DNA from: Absidia repens
Taxonomy: Eukaryota; Mucoromycota; Mucoromycetes; Mucorales; Cunninghamellaceae
DNA: 64,000 nucleotides
Direction: 5' to 3'
Assembly (NCBI GenBank): GCA_002105175.1
Contig: MCGE01000029.1
Coordinates: forward strand, 434,001-498,000
Below the pieces are notes generated by a model. The model was not told the origin of the DNA, made no database searches, and worked only from the letters and a program-made list of their open reading frames with translations. Positions 63,376-64,000 of this stretch are shown here, in pieces (the stretch's first letter is position 1; the number at the start of each line of letters is the position of its first letter). Both the position numbers and the translations under genes were made by a program.

Positions 63376-64000
63376 GTGTGTGAATTCAACCGCCGCCGCC
63401 GGCAGCCTGGATTGCTGATTGAGAAAAAAAAATGGGAGCGCAAATCCAAAAAAAAAAAGACAAGTCAACGGGAATGAGCCAACATCTGTTCATTGTTTTT
63501 GGCTCATTGTGGACCTGGTGGCCTCGGCTTTCTGTTAGAAATAGTTTAGAAGGGTTTCAGAAAAGGGATTGCAAGAAACATGGGGAAACCCTTTCATTAT
63601 GATTCTAGAATCTTGGGGAAATGTCTTGATTAGCTTAGTACATGTATATATCTCTTTTCTTCAATAAAACATATTTCTGCTTCATTAAACCTTGTCTTTG
63701 TTTGAAATAACTGTTTGTTTAAGCTTTATTAGAAGTTTGGAGATCCCCTTTTATAGAGATCCCTTTTAGAAATCCCTTTTTTATCGTACATCGTTCCTTC
63801 TTCTACACCATTCATCAAGTTTAGCATCTCTCTCAGCTACTATTAGCGGCCCACTATTTTTACATCTTGTTTCCCATTAGTATAGTATTGACTACGTATC
63901 ATTATTCAATAAAAGCTTTTTTATTTTGCAATGAACAATGGAATGGCAAAGCTATTCTACTGTGACAGGCTATTGTACATACTATTCTACTGTGATGAGC
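63376..64000 (+). repeat. Dispersed repeat family, copy M (cut by window end)
   Basis: Nearly parallel to copy L from the head (GTGTGTGAATTCAACCGCCG) through AATGAGCCAACATCTGTTCA, GGGGAAACCCTTTCATTATG at about 63581, TTCAATAAAACATATTTCTG at about 63660, to CAATAAAAGCTTTTTTATTT and the CTATTCTACTGTGACAGGCT end. The stretch after about 63890 is almost identical to 61560-61650. The end lies beyond the window. Confidence 0.88.

Larger units (their letters stand above)
59178..64000. other. Gene-free region with repeat copies K, L and M
   Basis: 4.8 kb without a supported gene. Repeat copies K, L and M cover about half. The interval 61700-63370 holds small AT-rich tandem repeats and unrelated short open frames (for example 61600-61803 and 62252-62518) with no domains. 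A poly(A) run lies at 60337-60358. M runs off the window end. Confidence 0.6.

Overview
This is a window of fungal nuclear DNA. Genes carry many short introns (about 45-180 nt, GTAAGT/GTAAAA-type donors, TAG/CAG acceptors), intergenic DNA is AT-rich with many poly(T)/poly(A) tracts, and 3' flanks contain AATAAA. Fungal hallmarks are a Cyr1-type adenylate cyclase (RA, LRR, PP2C-like and cyclase domains) and a Pho85-type CDK. An early-diverging, probably Mucoromycota (Mucorales-like) fungus fits best; this is inferred from gene style, not from a database search.

Layout. 0.6-1.7 kb: uridine phosphorylase-like enzyme (+). 3.4-6.1 kb: BTB/POZ protein (-). 6.3-9.3 kb: STE20/FRAY-type kinase (-), divergent from adenylate cyclase CYR1 (9.6-16.6 kb, +). 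18.4-19.1 kb: RPS17 (+). 19.5-21.2 kb: ethanolamine/choline kinase (-). 21.7-24.8 kb: DnaJ protein, multi-Myb protein and Cmc1 (all +). 24.8-28.8 kb: gene-free, repeat-rich. 28.8-30.3 kb: Q-rich coiled-coil protein (-). 32.3-33.7 kb: V-ATPase subunit d (-). 34.0-35.2 kb: RPS3 (-), divergent from a small coiled-coil gene (+). 35.7-39.7 kb: repeats. 39.7-40.7 kb: PHO85 (-). 41.1-44.0 kb: 14-exon coiled-coil protein (-). 44.3-46.4 kb: ELP3 (-), divergent from a Ser-rich SxIP-motif protein (47.2-49.0 kb, +). 51.1-52.8 kb: ENT nucleoside transporter (-), divergent from an AADAT/Aro8-type aminotransferase (53.4-55.1 kb, +). 57.3-59.2 kb: HAD 'Swiss Army Knife'-type protein (-). 59.2-64 kb: gene-free, repeat-rich.

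The genes are mostly housekeeping (translation, V-ATPase, tRNA wobble modification, lipid, nucleoside and amino-acid metabolism) and signalling (cAMP, CDK, STE20 kinase). They form no operon or metabolic cluster; each works in its own pathway, and some neighbours share divergent promoters.

The main unexplained signal is a dispersed, non-coding repeat family of about 0.3-0.7 kb. It has about a dozen copies in both orientations, all intergenic. Full copies have a head (ATTYAAAnCCCGCCCACGTG-like), a pyrimidine tract, a conserved core (TTTAGAAGGGTTTTC ... GGGGAAACCCTTTCATTTTG) and a tail of repeated (T)CAATAAAA(T)ATGTCTTT units. Other noteworthy points are microexons of 3 nt (RPS3), 10 nt (CYR1) and 11 nt (ELP3), a GGAT/GAAT repeat shared by the first introns of RPS3 and RPS17, RFx(V/I/L) motifs inside the FRAY-like kinase, and a multi-Myb protein with a presequence-like N-terminus. 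All splice models were built by hand from consensus sites and reading-frame continuity; no transcript data were available.
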